The notes beneath the pieces were generated by a model. That model made no database searches. It had not been told where the DNA came from and saw nothing but the letters and a program-made list of their open reading frames with translations. This document shows, in pieces, positions 29,676 to 38,856 of a stretch of 49,220 bases of DNA (position 1 is the first letter of the stretch; every line of letters begins with the position of its first letter). Location of the stretch: NCBI GenBank assembly GCA_002699515.1, contig PAAW01000001.1, forward strand, positions 1-49,220. The letters run 5' to 3'. The translations under genes and the position numbers were made by a program. The stretch is from Methanobacteriota archaeon. GTDB lineage: Archaea > Thermoplasmatota > Poseidoniia > Poseidoniales > Poseidoniaceae.

Positions 29676-30272
29676 ATGACATTAAGTGAAGACGGACAAT
29701 GGATGTATGATGGAAGCAATTGGGTTCCTGCAATACCAGGGGCGACAAATGTTGGAAGTGCACCACCTGGCAATGCTCCAAAGATGCCAATGAATAAACC
29801 TTCTAGTAGAGGAGAGAGAATGAGTGATATTGGTTGGTGGGCATCTCAAGGAACTACACAATTTTTCATATTAATTGGATTTATTATGATGATTATGTCT
29901 GCAGGTTATGCCCATTCTGCAACATATACAGAAGGGCCAACTGCTCCAGATCAAAATGATTATGACGTGGATGATAATGGATTAGAAGCAGGCGAAATAG
30001 AAAACTTTACTGCTGATTACGAAGTATATGAAGATATACAAACACAGCATCTAAAAGATAGAAACCAAGATACAGGTAATGCAGTATATTGGGCATCAGT
30101 AGGACCTGGATTTATAGTACTAGGATTACTTGTATTTTGTTTAAATGATAATTCAAAAGAGATGTCAAATAGTTTAAGAATTACAATGATGATTGGTACT
30201 TTGTATTTGCTTTCAAATATGTTATTCGATGGTAGTGCAATTAATTTCATTGCTGGAATTGGAGCAAATTGA
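29676..30272 (+). CDS. Hypothetical two-TM membrane protein with N-terminal 'DGQWMYDGSNWVPA' motif
   Basis: Short WxYDGxxWVP motif plus hydrophobic segments FFILIGFIMMIMSAGYAH and VGPGFIVLGLLVFCL. Confidence 0.65.
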   Translation: MTLSEDGQWMYDGSNWVPAIPGATNVGSAPPGNAPKMPMNKPSSRGERMSDIGWWASQGTTQFFILIGFIMMIMSAGYAHSATYTEGPTAPDQNDYDVDDNGLEAGEIENFTADYEVYEDIQTQHLKDRNQDTGNAVYWASVGPGFIVLGLLVFCLNDNSKEMSNSLRITMMIGTLYLLSNMLFDGSAINFIAGIGAN

Positions 30273-30679
30273 TTGGTATGAATTGGAAGAACATTCTCGC
30301 TTCAGGCGCCCTCACTGGAATGTTTGTTGCGATATTAATAGTTCTTTTATTTGTTCTTGCGGAGATTGACCCAGGATCTTTTACTGGTCTATGTGGTGGT
30401 TTTTTCGCACTAGTTGCTATTTCTGCAGTAATATCTAATCAAATCATGAAACAGATAGGGCAGCCTAAAGTAGACCTTAAGATACTTATTTCAATAGGAT
30501 TCCTTACATCGATAATGCCATTATTTGGAGCTACATTAGGATTGCCAAACAGTGATTTAGGTTCATTGGCTACATTAATTGTTCTTGGGCTAGCGGGAGG
30601 TACTTTCTGGAGTCTTCCCATTGTGTCTTGGTTGCAAATACATAAATCATGGAATAAGTCAATTGAAAACGAAGAATAA
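30269..30679 (+). CDS. Hypothetical small multi-TM membrane protein
   Basis: 136-aa, four hydrophobic segments; 4-nt overlap with the preceding gene. Confidence 0.65.
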   Translation: MIGMNWKNILASGALTGMFVAILIVLLFVLAEIDPGSFTGLCGGFFALVAISAVISNQIMKQIGQPKVDLKILISIGFLTSIMPLFGATLGLPNSDLGSLATLIVLGLAGGTFWSLPIVSWLQIHKSWNKSIENEE

Positions 30680-30681
30680 TT

Positions 30682-32727
30682 TCATTCTTCTTCAAAAATC
30701 GCCATTGAATTAGGTGTTTTTACAGCAACTGGTTTTCCTTCAGACATTCCAGAAATATGCATTTGAATGTCTCTGCCTTTACCTTTTAATTCAACTTCTA
30801 AAATCACCTTATTTCCTACTTTTACAGTGTCAAGAAATACTTCGTGATTTCGAGAGAGTAAATTAGGTTGTATTGACATAACGTTCCATTCAATATTGTT
30901 TTTAGATTCAAATTTTAGTGCTGCAATCTCCCAATCAGTTTCATGTGTTTCAATAATAATTAGTAATGGAATCCCATCCTCATTAGCTAATGCAGGATCT
31001 AATTTCCATGAGTTAATGCTAATTGATTTTGTAACATAACTTATGTCTGGTATTCCCCACGTTTCCAATAGTATATTCCAATCAAGTTTTGTTATTGCTC
31101 GAATAAATATTGATAAATCAGATCTTACTTCATTAATTTCAGAAGCAGAAGTAGATTTCATTGTCCTTAATCTTGCTAACCTTGCCCTATCGTGTAATAT
31201 TAAGTCCATACGTTTTGAATCCTTTTTTATGTTAAATAAAACCCATATCATTGGAGAAATGAAACAGAACCCCATAAACCAAAGTAGGATATTATCCCAA
31301 AATAATAATTCTTCACTTACAAAATATGTATTATTATTTGTTTGGTTTTTAATTGATTTAATTTGAATTTCATAGGTAGTTATTGATTGATTCAAATCTC
31401 CATAAGACCAATTTTGAATATTTCCTAATCTTATATTAATTAATTTGACATAATGTGTCCCTGGAGAAACTTCAGTTTGTAACTTCTCTAATGTTGAAGT
31501 AGTAGGTACAATATAGGTAATATTCATAGTTCCCTCTGAATTTGGCGAATGAATTTCTAGCATTATAGAACCTGCATCACATAGTAATTCAATTTCAACT
31601 AAAAATGTTTCATATTCCTCACCGCTAATTGTTAAAATCCATACATCTGCTTCATCAAAAACACTTAGTGGCATACTTCCAATGTATTTTAATCCTGTAT
31701 TTGTTTCAAATTCGTTACATTCGTAGATATCACAATTAAATTGTGTAAGATTTCCTGGTGCATCACCAGCATTACCCATAAATGGGTCTCCATTCTTATT
31801 TAATGAATGTTTAATTTCCCAACTAAATGGTATTCTTTTGTCCTCATCTTCTTGGAAAAAAGCTAATATGACTTCAATTTCATCGACATTTTTTGGAGTA
31901 TAGTAATTAAAATCCGATAAAAACATTTCATTCATTTTATATTGAAATTCAAAATTAATACATTCATTTATTTTTTCACCATTAATCATAATACAATTTA
32001 ATTGAATAGAATAATTGAAATCACTTGAAATATCTAAATTCCATAATTGACCTTGTTTAATTGAATGATTTAGCACATTAATACAAACCAGATCATTATT
32101 ACAATTATTACCATTCGATGAATTAATATTTATTCCTTTATTTTTATATGAGATATGAGTGCTATTTTCAACAAATTCTTGACCCATGTCTCCTATTTGA
32201 TTACTTTTAACCAATATTGAATAGTTTCCAGAGGTAGATAATGATTTTATTTTTATCCAAAGTTCTTCATTAGTTTCATCAACTGTGGTAATATTATTAC
32301 AAATGAGAGTTGTAGTTGGAATTTCAGAAATAAGCGGTTCATTTAATTCTTGAATAAGATTTTCATTTTGATTTCTTGAATATGTATTAATTGAGATTGG
32401 TACGGTTGATGTATTAATACATAATTCATAAGAAACTTGTTTGTTTAAACTATTTGATTTAATCCAGTATACGTCCTTGTCTTCCGAATTTATAAATTTC
32501 CCATTAATCTCTTGATAATTTGAAATGGAGTTATTTAAAACACATGTTACGGGCTCACAAGCATTAATTGTAATTGCTGAAATATTATGATTTACTTGAG
32601 GACTAGGAATACTTTCTGTAGCATCTGTAGATTCTACAATTATTTCCGCACTACTATTGATACTTGTCATCGGCAAAATTATAGAACAGAGAATTACTGA
32701 AATTAAGCATAAATTTCTCCAGTTCAT
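30682..32727 (-). CDS. Large exported protein with one internal TM helix and a cytoplasmic C-terminal domain
   Basis: Signal peptide MNWRNLCLISVILCSIILPMTSINSSA; Asn-rich extracellular region; TM WDNILLWFMGFCFISPMIWVLF; about 180-aa C-terminal domain. Confidence 0.75.
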   Translation of the reverse strand: MNWRNLCLISVILCSIILPMTSINSSAEIIVESTDATESIPSPQVNHNISAITINACEPVTCVLNNSISNYQEINGKFINSEDKDVYWIKSNSLNKQVSYELCINTSTVPISINTYSRNQNENLIQELNEPLISEIPTTTLICNNITTVDETNEELWIKIKSLSTSGNYSILVKSNQIGDMGQEFVENSTHISYKNKGININSSNGNNCNNDLVCINVLNHSIKQGQLWNLDISSDFNYSIQLNCIMINGEKINECINFEFQYKMNEMFLSDFNYYTPKNVDEIEVILAFFQEDEDKRIPFSWEIKHSLNKNGDPFMGNAGDAPGNLTQFNCDIYECNEFETNTGLKYIGSMPLSVFDEADVWILTISGEEYETFLVEIELLCDAGSIMLEIHSPNSEGTMNITYIVPTTSTLEKLQTEVSPGTHYVKLINIRLGNIQNWSYGDLNQSITTYEIQIKSIKNQTNNNTYFVSEELLFWDNILLWFMGFCFISPMIWVLFNIKKDSKRMDLILHDRARLARLRTMKSTSASEINEVRSDLSIFIRAITKLDWNILLETWGIPDISYVTKSISINSWKLDPALANEDGIPLLIIIETHETDWEIAALKFESKNNIEWNVMSIQPNLLSRNHEVFLDTVKVGNKVILEVELKGKGRDIQMHISGMSEGKPVAVKTPNSMAIFEEE

Positions 32728-32755
32728 AGTTGCCCCATGTGATTCACTTTTTCAA

Positions 32756-34546
32756 ATGATTCAAAGTAATGAGTCAGATGGGGGGTCTATGGGCGGAGAT
32801 GGAATCGGGCTTGATATTTCCGCGAGACAGAGATATGCCAGAGTTTTCAAATTAGGGAATAGAAAGGATCCTTCTGCAAGAACACCAGCATTAATCTTGT
32901 ATGATGAGGATTATGATTTACCTGTTAATTTAGCACCATTTCAATGTACAAGAGTTGGAGAATCATTACCGCCTAAGTTTTTAATTAAAGGAAGAGCAGC
33001 ACTTTCACCACCATTTGAAGATTTTTCTCCTATTTGGGAATTTAATCAAGGCCATGTACTTCCTCCTACACTTAGTGAGACTGAAATTAGGAGTGACGGG
33101 TCATCGAATCCAGTATTGTCATTATCTTTACAAAGAATGATGCAGGATTCAAAGATTGTAAATCTTGAACAACCTTCTATGGTGATAGTTACTGATGCAG
33201 TTCAATTGGCTAATCGTTCTAAGGAGTTTGTAGAGGCAATGTTGATTGTAAGGGAGACATATCCCTCAGCATTAATTTGGTGTCCTGGTTTATCTGGCCC
33301 AGATAACCTTGCATTACTTACTTGGCTAGGTGTAGATTTACACGATTTATCTCGTTCTAGACAAGCTCATTCTGCAGGATTATTATTAACCTCTAACGGG
33401 CCTCGGAATATAGAGCCAGATTTAGAAGGTGAATTATTATTTGAATTACAAATCGAAGAGTGGAAACATGAAGTTGTGACAATTCGTGAATCGATTAGGA
33501 AATTAAAATTAAGAGAATTAGTAGAAAAAAGAGTACTTAATTATCCTAAATTAGTTGAACAATTAAGATGTCACGATCATCTTATAGAAAAACGGAACGT
33601 TGAATCCTTGGCTCGTCATGTTTCTAGGGATCATGTTTTTCAGTGTAATTCACTTTCTGTTAGGTCGGATCCAATTATCAGAGAATGGACCAAAAAGATT
33701 TCTTCTGAATATGTCCCTCATAAATCAAGACAAAAACTACTGATTTTATTGCCCTGTTCTGCAAAAAAGCCGTATAGGATTTCAAGATCACATAAAAAAT
33801 TTAGATACGATATTGGAAATATTTCTGCTACAGAAATTAGTATCACATCTCCATTAGGATTAGTTCCAAGGGAGTTAGAAGAATTATGGCCTGCTGCAAA
33901 TTATGATATTCCTGTGACAGGTCATTGGGATGCAGAAGAAATTATGATTGTAAAGAATTCACTTTCAGGTATATTAGAACGTGTAAAGTATGAATTGATA
34001 ATAAATAATTCTGGTTTCGATTTAGGTTCTGAATTTTCTGGAATTAAAGTAATTGAAACCAATAAAGAAACATTTGCAGATGAAGTAAAAAAGGCTAAAG
34101 AGGAATTAGATATTCAAGAACAAAGTATCAAAGTTAAAAGAATGATAGAATACCAAATGATATCTAAATGGCATTATGGTAGTTTCAGTTGGCTGGAGGG
34201 AACCAAATTAGCAGGTAAACCACCACACTGGAAAATTGAAAAAACAGGGAAACCATTTGCAAGATGGAATCATTTAAATTCAAGTTTTTCTTTTTCTAAG
34301 GCAGCCTTGCCAGTACTTGCTGAAAAAAAGATATTGCCTAGTGCAATTATAAAATTAAATGGGGATTGGAATGGTGATGTATTTGCTCCAATGGTTATCT
34401 CTTTTGATAATTCAATTAGAGTGGGGGATGTATTATTATTATTTTCTGAAGACAATGTCTTAATTGGCTCAGGAATTGCTCAAGCACCAGCTTGGGAATG
34501 GAACAATGGGTGTGGAAGGTTAGCTAAAGTAAGACATAGACTTTAG
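32756..34546 (+). CDS. arcS: Archaeosine synthase ArcS-like (TGT-paralogue with PUA domain)
   Basis: Central motif LLILLPCSAKKPYRISRSHKKFR typical of ArcS; C-terminal PUA-like segment (VFAPMVISFDNSIRVGDVLLLFSEDNVLIGSGIAQ). Start set to ATG 32756; the ORF-track start 32657 runs into the divergent gene. Confidence 0.75.
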   Translation: MIQSNESDGGSMGGDGIGLDISARQRYARVFKLGNRKDPSARTPALILYDEDYDLPVNLAPFQCTRVGESLPPKFLIKGRAALSPPFEDFSPIWEFNQGHVLPPTLSETEIRSDGSSNPVLSLSLQRMMQDSKIVNLEQPSMVIVTDAVQLANRSKEFVEAMLIVRETYPSALIWCPGLSGPDNLALLTWLGVDLHDLSRSRQAHSAGLLLTSNGPRNIEPDLEGELLFELQIEEWKHEVVTIRESIRKLKLRELVEKRVLNYPKLVEQLRCHDHLIEKRNVESLARHVSRDHVFQCNSLSVRSDPIIREWTKKISSEYVPHKSRQKLLILLPCSAKKPYRISRSHKKFRYDIGNISATEISITSPLGLVPRELEELWPAANYDIPVTGHWDAEEIMIVKNSLSGILERVKYELIINNSGFDLGSEFSGIKVIETNKETFADEVKKAKEELDIQEQSIKVKRMIEYQMISKWHYGSFSWLEGTKLAGKPPHWKIEKTGKPFARWNHLNSSFSFSKAALPVLAEKKILPSAIIKLNGDWNGDVFAPMVISFDNSIRVGDVLLLFSEDNVLIGSGIAQAPAWEWNNGCGRLAKVRHRL

Positions 34547-34619
34547 AAAAACAATCAAGGCAATTTAAGGCAACCGTTCATAAAGGGGAAGTTTCTCGCC
34601 GAGTCGCTAAGGGATTTGT

Positions 34620-35075
34620 ATGGCACGTATACACAACGGTAGAAAAGGTAGAAGTGGGTCAACAAAACCACATTCAGATGATCTTCCGAAATGGGCATTA
34701 ACAGATGGGAAAAAAATCAAATCATTAGTTTTAGAATTATCTGAAAAAGGACATAGTACCGCAGTTATTGGTACAATCTTGAGAGATCAGCATGCAGTTC
34801 CTGATGTAAGAAGGGCATGTGGAATGAGGATTAATCAGATACTTTCTGAAAAAGGTAAGGCTGCAGAAACCCCAGAAGATTTAATGAATTTACTTCATAA
34901 AGTATTGTCCCTAGTTAATCATTTAGAACTTAACCGTAAAGATTTACATAATTCACGTCAACTTGAATTGACAGAAGCCAAAATTCGTAGATTAGTAAAG
35001 TATTACAAATCAAAAGGAAAATTGCCAGAAGATTGGAAATATGACCGGAAGCAAGTGCGTTTAATGGTTGCTTGA
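34620..35075 (+). CDS. rps15: Small ribosomal subunit protein uS15 (archaeal S15P)
   Basis: MARIHNGRKGRSGSTKP…HSTAVIGTILRDQHAVPDVR…LEDLMNLL-like and LTEAKIRRLVKYYKSKGKLPEDWKY. Confidence 0.95.
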   Translation: MARIHNGRKGRSGSTKPHSDDLPKWALTDGKKIKSLVLELSEKGHSTAVIGTILRDQHAVPDVRRACGMRINQILSEKGKAAETPEDLMNLLHKVLSLVNHLELNRKDLHNSRQLELTEAKIRRLVKYYKSKGKLPEDWKYDRKQVRLMVA

Positions 35076-35115
35076 TAAGTTAATATTCAAGAACCTAATT
35101 CATCTCAATAGGATT

Positions 35116-35961
35116 ATGGAACCATTTGATTTATTTCCTTTTGTCTCAGAGATTAAATCAGAATTAGATGTGTTTTTTGAATCGATCATTAATGCAAAAA
35201 GAGTTACATTAGTAGCCGAACCAAAATTAAATCAGTTACTTTCACTATCATTTTTAGAAGCCTCGTTTTTAGATCACGGGATATTATATAATCGAAAATT
35301 AGTTGAAGATTCCAATTCAGAAATCATCTTTGAGGATAATTTACATATTTTATTTAATGGAAGATCACATGATGGTGAAATTATTAAAGTAATTGAATCG
35401 AAAGAAATTAATCTTCAACTAGGTCAAAATAAAACAAATAGAGTTGGTAGATTAGATATTGTTGGATTTTCTGCGTGTTTAGCTTTAATGATCGGAGGAG
35501 GTAGAGTTAACAGATTATTGCCTTTGATTTTAGCAGGTAATTGGTTAAGAGAAAACCTTGATTTTACTTATGATACAGTATTCACAGCTCTTAGAGATTC
35601 TCTTAGGAAAAAGGGAGAAATATCAGTAGTTACAATAGCGGAAGTTTCTGAACTAGATTTAATTGAATTGCCAGGAATTGACTCTAAAAAATTAAATGAT
35701 TTAAAAAATAGATGGAACGAAATAGATTTAGAAGAGCAATCTGTAATGTTATCACACATTGTAAAACCCTTACTAAAAAGCTCGATAGGGGTTGCGAGGT
35801 TAGAAGAACTAATTTGGCATAGAATTATTACTGAAAATTGGAATTTAGATTTAGCCAGTCAATGTAGTAAAGCACAAAGAGACTTAAGGAGTAGTTCTCA
35901 GAAGTTAGTTTCAGCAAGTAGATTGGTTGATAAGGTCATAAGAACGGGGATTATTTCTTAA
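35116..35961 (+). CDS. Hypothetical protein downstream of rps15, possibly degenerate RecJ/DHH-like
   Basis: ORF 35068..35961 with likely start MEPFDLFPF at 35116 (35068 overlaps rps15). No DHH motif seen; position matches archaeal rps15-recJ-like order. Confidence 0.6.
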   Translation: MEPFDLFPFVSEIKSELDVFFESIINAKRVTLVAEPKLNQLLSLSFLEASFLDHGILYNRKLVEDSNSEIIFEDNLHILFNGRSHDGEIIKVIESKEINLQLGQNKTNRVGRLDIVGFSACLALMIGGGRVNRLLPLILAGNWLRENLDFTYDTVFTALRDSLRKKGEISVVTIAEVSELDLIELPGIDSKKLNDLKNRWNEIDLEEQSVMLSHIVKPLLKSSIGVARLEELIWHRIITENWNLDLASQCSKAQRDLRSSSQKLVSASRLVDKVIRTGIIS

Positions 35962-37955
35962 TCTACAATTTTCAAAACTTTATCGCATCCAGAGCAGGTA
36001 ATTCTTAATGGCCTTTCATTTGATGTAATGCTAATTGCTGTTGAACAATTAGGACAATCAAATGAAGGGTAATCTGAATTCAAAGAATCGGTTCTTGTAC
36101 CCGAATATACTCCACTCTCTTTTGTCCCCGATATCATTGCAGTTAAGATCCATAAACCAGAACTAGAAACAGCACTAATTAATACAATTATAAATTCTAG
36201 AGATAAGAAATATATTAAGAACCCAACTGCATTAAAGATGATAATTTCACTAATTAGAATAATTTTATTTTTTTCTCTTGAAATAAATAATGAAATAATT
36301 AAACCAGCAATTACAATTCCTGAACAGATTAAAAAGATCGCCAATGGTGATTCAATTGGAGTTCCTCCTTGTTGTACCCATAATAAGGGCGAATCAGATT
36401 GAGTAAATGTTGTAGTTGCTGTAATTTTCTGTGTAAATATTAATCTTGTTTGAGTTACTTCAATATCAGTAAAATCCATGACAAAGACACTATTAATGGC
36501 ATCTGTTTTTAATACGAAATTATAATTGATTGAGCTCCATATACGGTCACTTTCATCAAAATAAGGTTTGATGAAATTATCCAGCATAAGATGTTCTTGA
36601 CCGCCAGTATTTGTTTGTCTTGTTTTGAAAGTTAAAGTTACAGGAGTATTGCTTACAGTATCGTCTCCATTAAGGAGGACTTCAACACCGACGTAATCAA
36701 AATCAGCTCTTTCTAAGCCTAGTAATCGTCTTGAATCAATGCCAAGACCTTGACTTAGGAAATTGTTTAGTTCTGTTTGCCTTATTTGTGTTTCAAAACT
36801 ACTCACCTCTGCATTATCTATTACTCTGTTTTGATAATAATCAGAATTTGCAGGATCAAGATTTCTAAGCCATGATGTTGAATTTAAGCTAGGGTTGCCC
36901 ATATTATCTAATCCCCACCTTATCCAAAAAGCAACATTTTCTTGTAATTGAAGCGTAATTGTTTTTTCAATATCGGTAGATAAATCTACTTCGATATTTA
37001 CATCTAAATCTGTACCTCCAGTTCTTATTGGTTCAGTTAAAGGATAAAAGTAACTATTACCTTCACTTTCTCCGAATTCTATATCATATTCAATTTCCGC
37101 ATTGACTGTAGTTCCATTTTGAAAATTAATTTTAATGCTAAATGGATACTTTCCATCTTCAATACTTATGTCTGTAGCCCAAGTCCAAGTTAGAAGATTT
37201 CCCTGAGTAGAAACTGGAGATTGTTCAATTAAATTTCCATTTGCGTAGAATTCAAAATTTGATTCGGCAATAAGTTGTGCTCCATATCCAGAATTAAATT
37301 TGACAGGTATGTGAGCAGAACGACCTTCTATAATTGGTTCATCTACATCTATTTCAAATAGTGGAGTATCTATACTGATTGAACCTCTGTGTTCTGTTGT
37401 ACCCCACAAGAATTTAATTGAGGGATTTTGACCCGTTGGGAGTAATAATTCTTGTACAGAGAAAACAACAACTATTGACTCTTCAGCTAGTAATGTTCCT
37501 TCAGAAACATCAATATCAAGTTCTAAAACACCTTCTTCACCAGGTAGAAATGTTTGAGGTAATGCAGTTGAACCTGTATTTGATTCACTTCCTAATCTTA
37601 GTTCTACAGTTGCATTTATTGTAACTCCTGCACCATCATTTATACGATATGGTAGAATGAATGTTGCAGTATGGCTTGGATATGAACCTCCAAAATTAGT
37701 TTGTCCAGACCATCGTCCAACTTCTGTTGATTGTGTGATCGCAGAACCTACCTCTGAGTTTTGTTCGGTTCCTAAACTTGATTCAAAGGGTGATAGTAAA
37801 CCATTTGATGAACTTCCACTAAAAATTAAATCATATTGTATTGATTCACAGCATATTACTTCACTTGAAACAACTCCTACATTAGAAAATGGGGCAACTA
37901 TCGAAGAGCACATTAATATGAATAATATTGCTGAAATTCGTTTCAATATTCTCAC
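35958..37955 (-). CDS. Large exported protein with C-terminal TM helices and terminal zinc ribbon
   Basis: N-terminal signal RISAILFILMCSSIVAPF; C-terminal hydrophobic helices; C-terminus FDCPNCSTAISITSNERPLRITCSGCDKVLKIVD. Confidence 0.75.
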   Translation of the reverse strand: MRILKRISAILFILMCSSIVAPFSNVGVVSSEVICCESIQYDLIFSGSSSNGLLSPFESSLGTEQNSEVGSAITQSTEVGRWSGQTNFGGSYPSHTATFILPYRINDGAGVTINATVELRLGSESNTGSTALPQTFLPGEEGVLELDIDVSEGTLLAEESIVVVFSVQELLLPTGQNPSIKFLWGTTEHRGSISIDTPLFEIDVDEPIIEGRSAHIPVKFNSGYGAQLIAESNFEFYANGNLIEQSPVSTQGNLLTWTWATDISIEDGKYPFSIKINFQNGTTVNAEIEYDIEFGESEGNSYFYPLTEPIRTGGTDLDVNIEVDLSTDIEKTITLQLQENVAFWIRWGLDNMGNPSLNSTSWLRNLDPANSDYYQNRVIDNAEVSSFETQIRQTELNNFLSQGLGIDSRRLLGLERADFDYVGVEVLLNGDDTVSNTPVTLTFKTRQTNTGGQEHLMLDNFIKPYFDESDRIWSSINYNFVLKTDAINSVFVMDFTDIEVTQTRLIFTQKITATTTFTQSDSPLLWVQQGGTPIESPLAIFLICSGIVIAGLIISLFISREKNKIILISEIIIFNAVGFLIYFLSLEFIIVLISAVSSSGLWILTAMISGTKESGVYSGTRTDSLNSDYPSFDCPNCSTAISITSNERPLRITCSGCDKVLKIVD

Positions 37956-38022
37956 CTCTTTATGATTCGGGGTGTGTAAAGAGGATATGAAATAAACCCA
38001 TTAAAGATTACTAAGTCCTAAG

Positions 38023-38373
38023 TTATAGAGCCCTTTCTAGTAATTCGCTTAATTCTTTCTCAAACATATTCATCACTAATTCTGCGAATTCATGTTGCAT
38101 TTCTTCAGGAAGTAAATTCATTCCTAATTTTAACGCTGAACGACTTGCTTTAACTTCAGCAAAAGCCGAACGTGCTTTTGCTTCAAAATAGTTTTCAATG
38201 GTTTCTTTTAATTCACCTTTTAGTTCTGGACTTTCCTCAATTTTTTGTTTAATATATCCTTTAATTTCATCTTTCACTAAATCTCTCGCTGCTTCCATGA
38301 TTAAATCTTCTGGTCTAAGCAATTCTTCTATACGTTCTTGAATAGATCCACTTAACAATCGTTCTATTGCCAT
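38023..38373 (-). CDS. Hypothetical small helical, charged protein
   Basis: 116-aa ORF MAIERLLSGSIQERIEELLRPEDLIMEAARDLVKDEIKGY…; compact charged helical composition. Confidence 0.6.
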   Translation of the reverse strand: MAIERLLSGSIQERIEELLRPEDLIMEAARDLVKDEIKGYIKQKIEESPELKGELKETIENYFEAKARSAFAEVKASRSALKLGMNLLPEEMQHEFAELVMNMFEKELSELLERAL

Positions 38374-38478
38374 GGTGTACGGTAGGTGCTGCTCCGTTTC
38401 AACCTTACGAATTATTGTTCTTTACTTTGACAAGGTTCATAATGCCATTCTTGTTGAGGTGTACCATAGGGGATTTAC

Positions 38479-38856
38479 ATGAAGGTATCAGAATTAGTTC
38501 TTACTGATGAACACGACACAATCTTACCAGACACATCTTTGGTAGAGGCAACTAAGAAATTATTATCACTTCCAAGAGGTGTTTTAATTGTTTTAGGGAA
38601 AGATAAAACACCAAAAGGCGTACTTGCAGACGCTCAAATATTAAGAGCAGTTTCAGAAGGTTTAGATTGCCATAAGGAAACTTGTGCATCTCATATGAAT
38701 ACTGATATTATGGCTGTAGGTCTTGATACTGACGTTTCAGAAATTGTTGCTGAAATGAATGCCAGAAAACCTCATGCAGTTGTTGCTGTAGATGGTGATG
38801 GTGGTTTCGCAGGATATTTCAGTCCAAATGATTACAGGGAAGCTCTTTCCAACTAA
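38479..38856 (+). CDS. CBS-domain protein
   Basis: 125-aa ORF with two CBS-like repeats (ILPDTSLVEATKKLLSLPRGVLIVLGKDKTPKGVLAD; VGLDTDVSEIVAEMNARKPHAVVAVDGDGGFAGYFS). Confidence 0.8.
   Translation: MKVSELVLTDEHDTILPDTSLVEATKKLLSLPRGVLIVLGKDKTPKGVLADAQILRAVSEGLDCHKETCASHMNTDIMAVGLDTDVSEIVAEMNARKPHAVVAVDGDGGFAGYFSPNDYREALSN

Noticed and set aside
32657-32755. Extended arcS N-terminus MILVIGKIIEQRITEIKHKF…
   Set aside because: Overlaps the divergent gene's start/signal-peptide region antisense; ATG 32756 is a better start.
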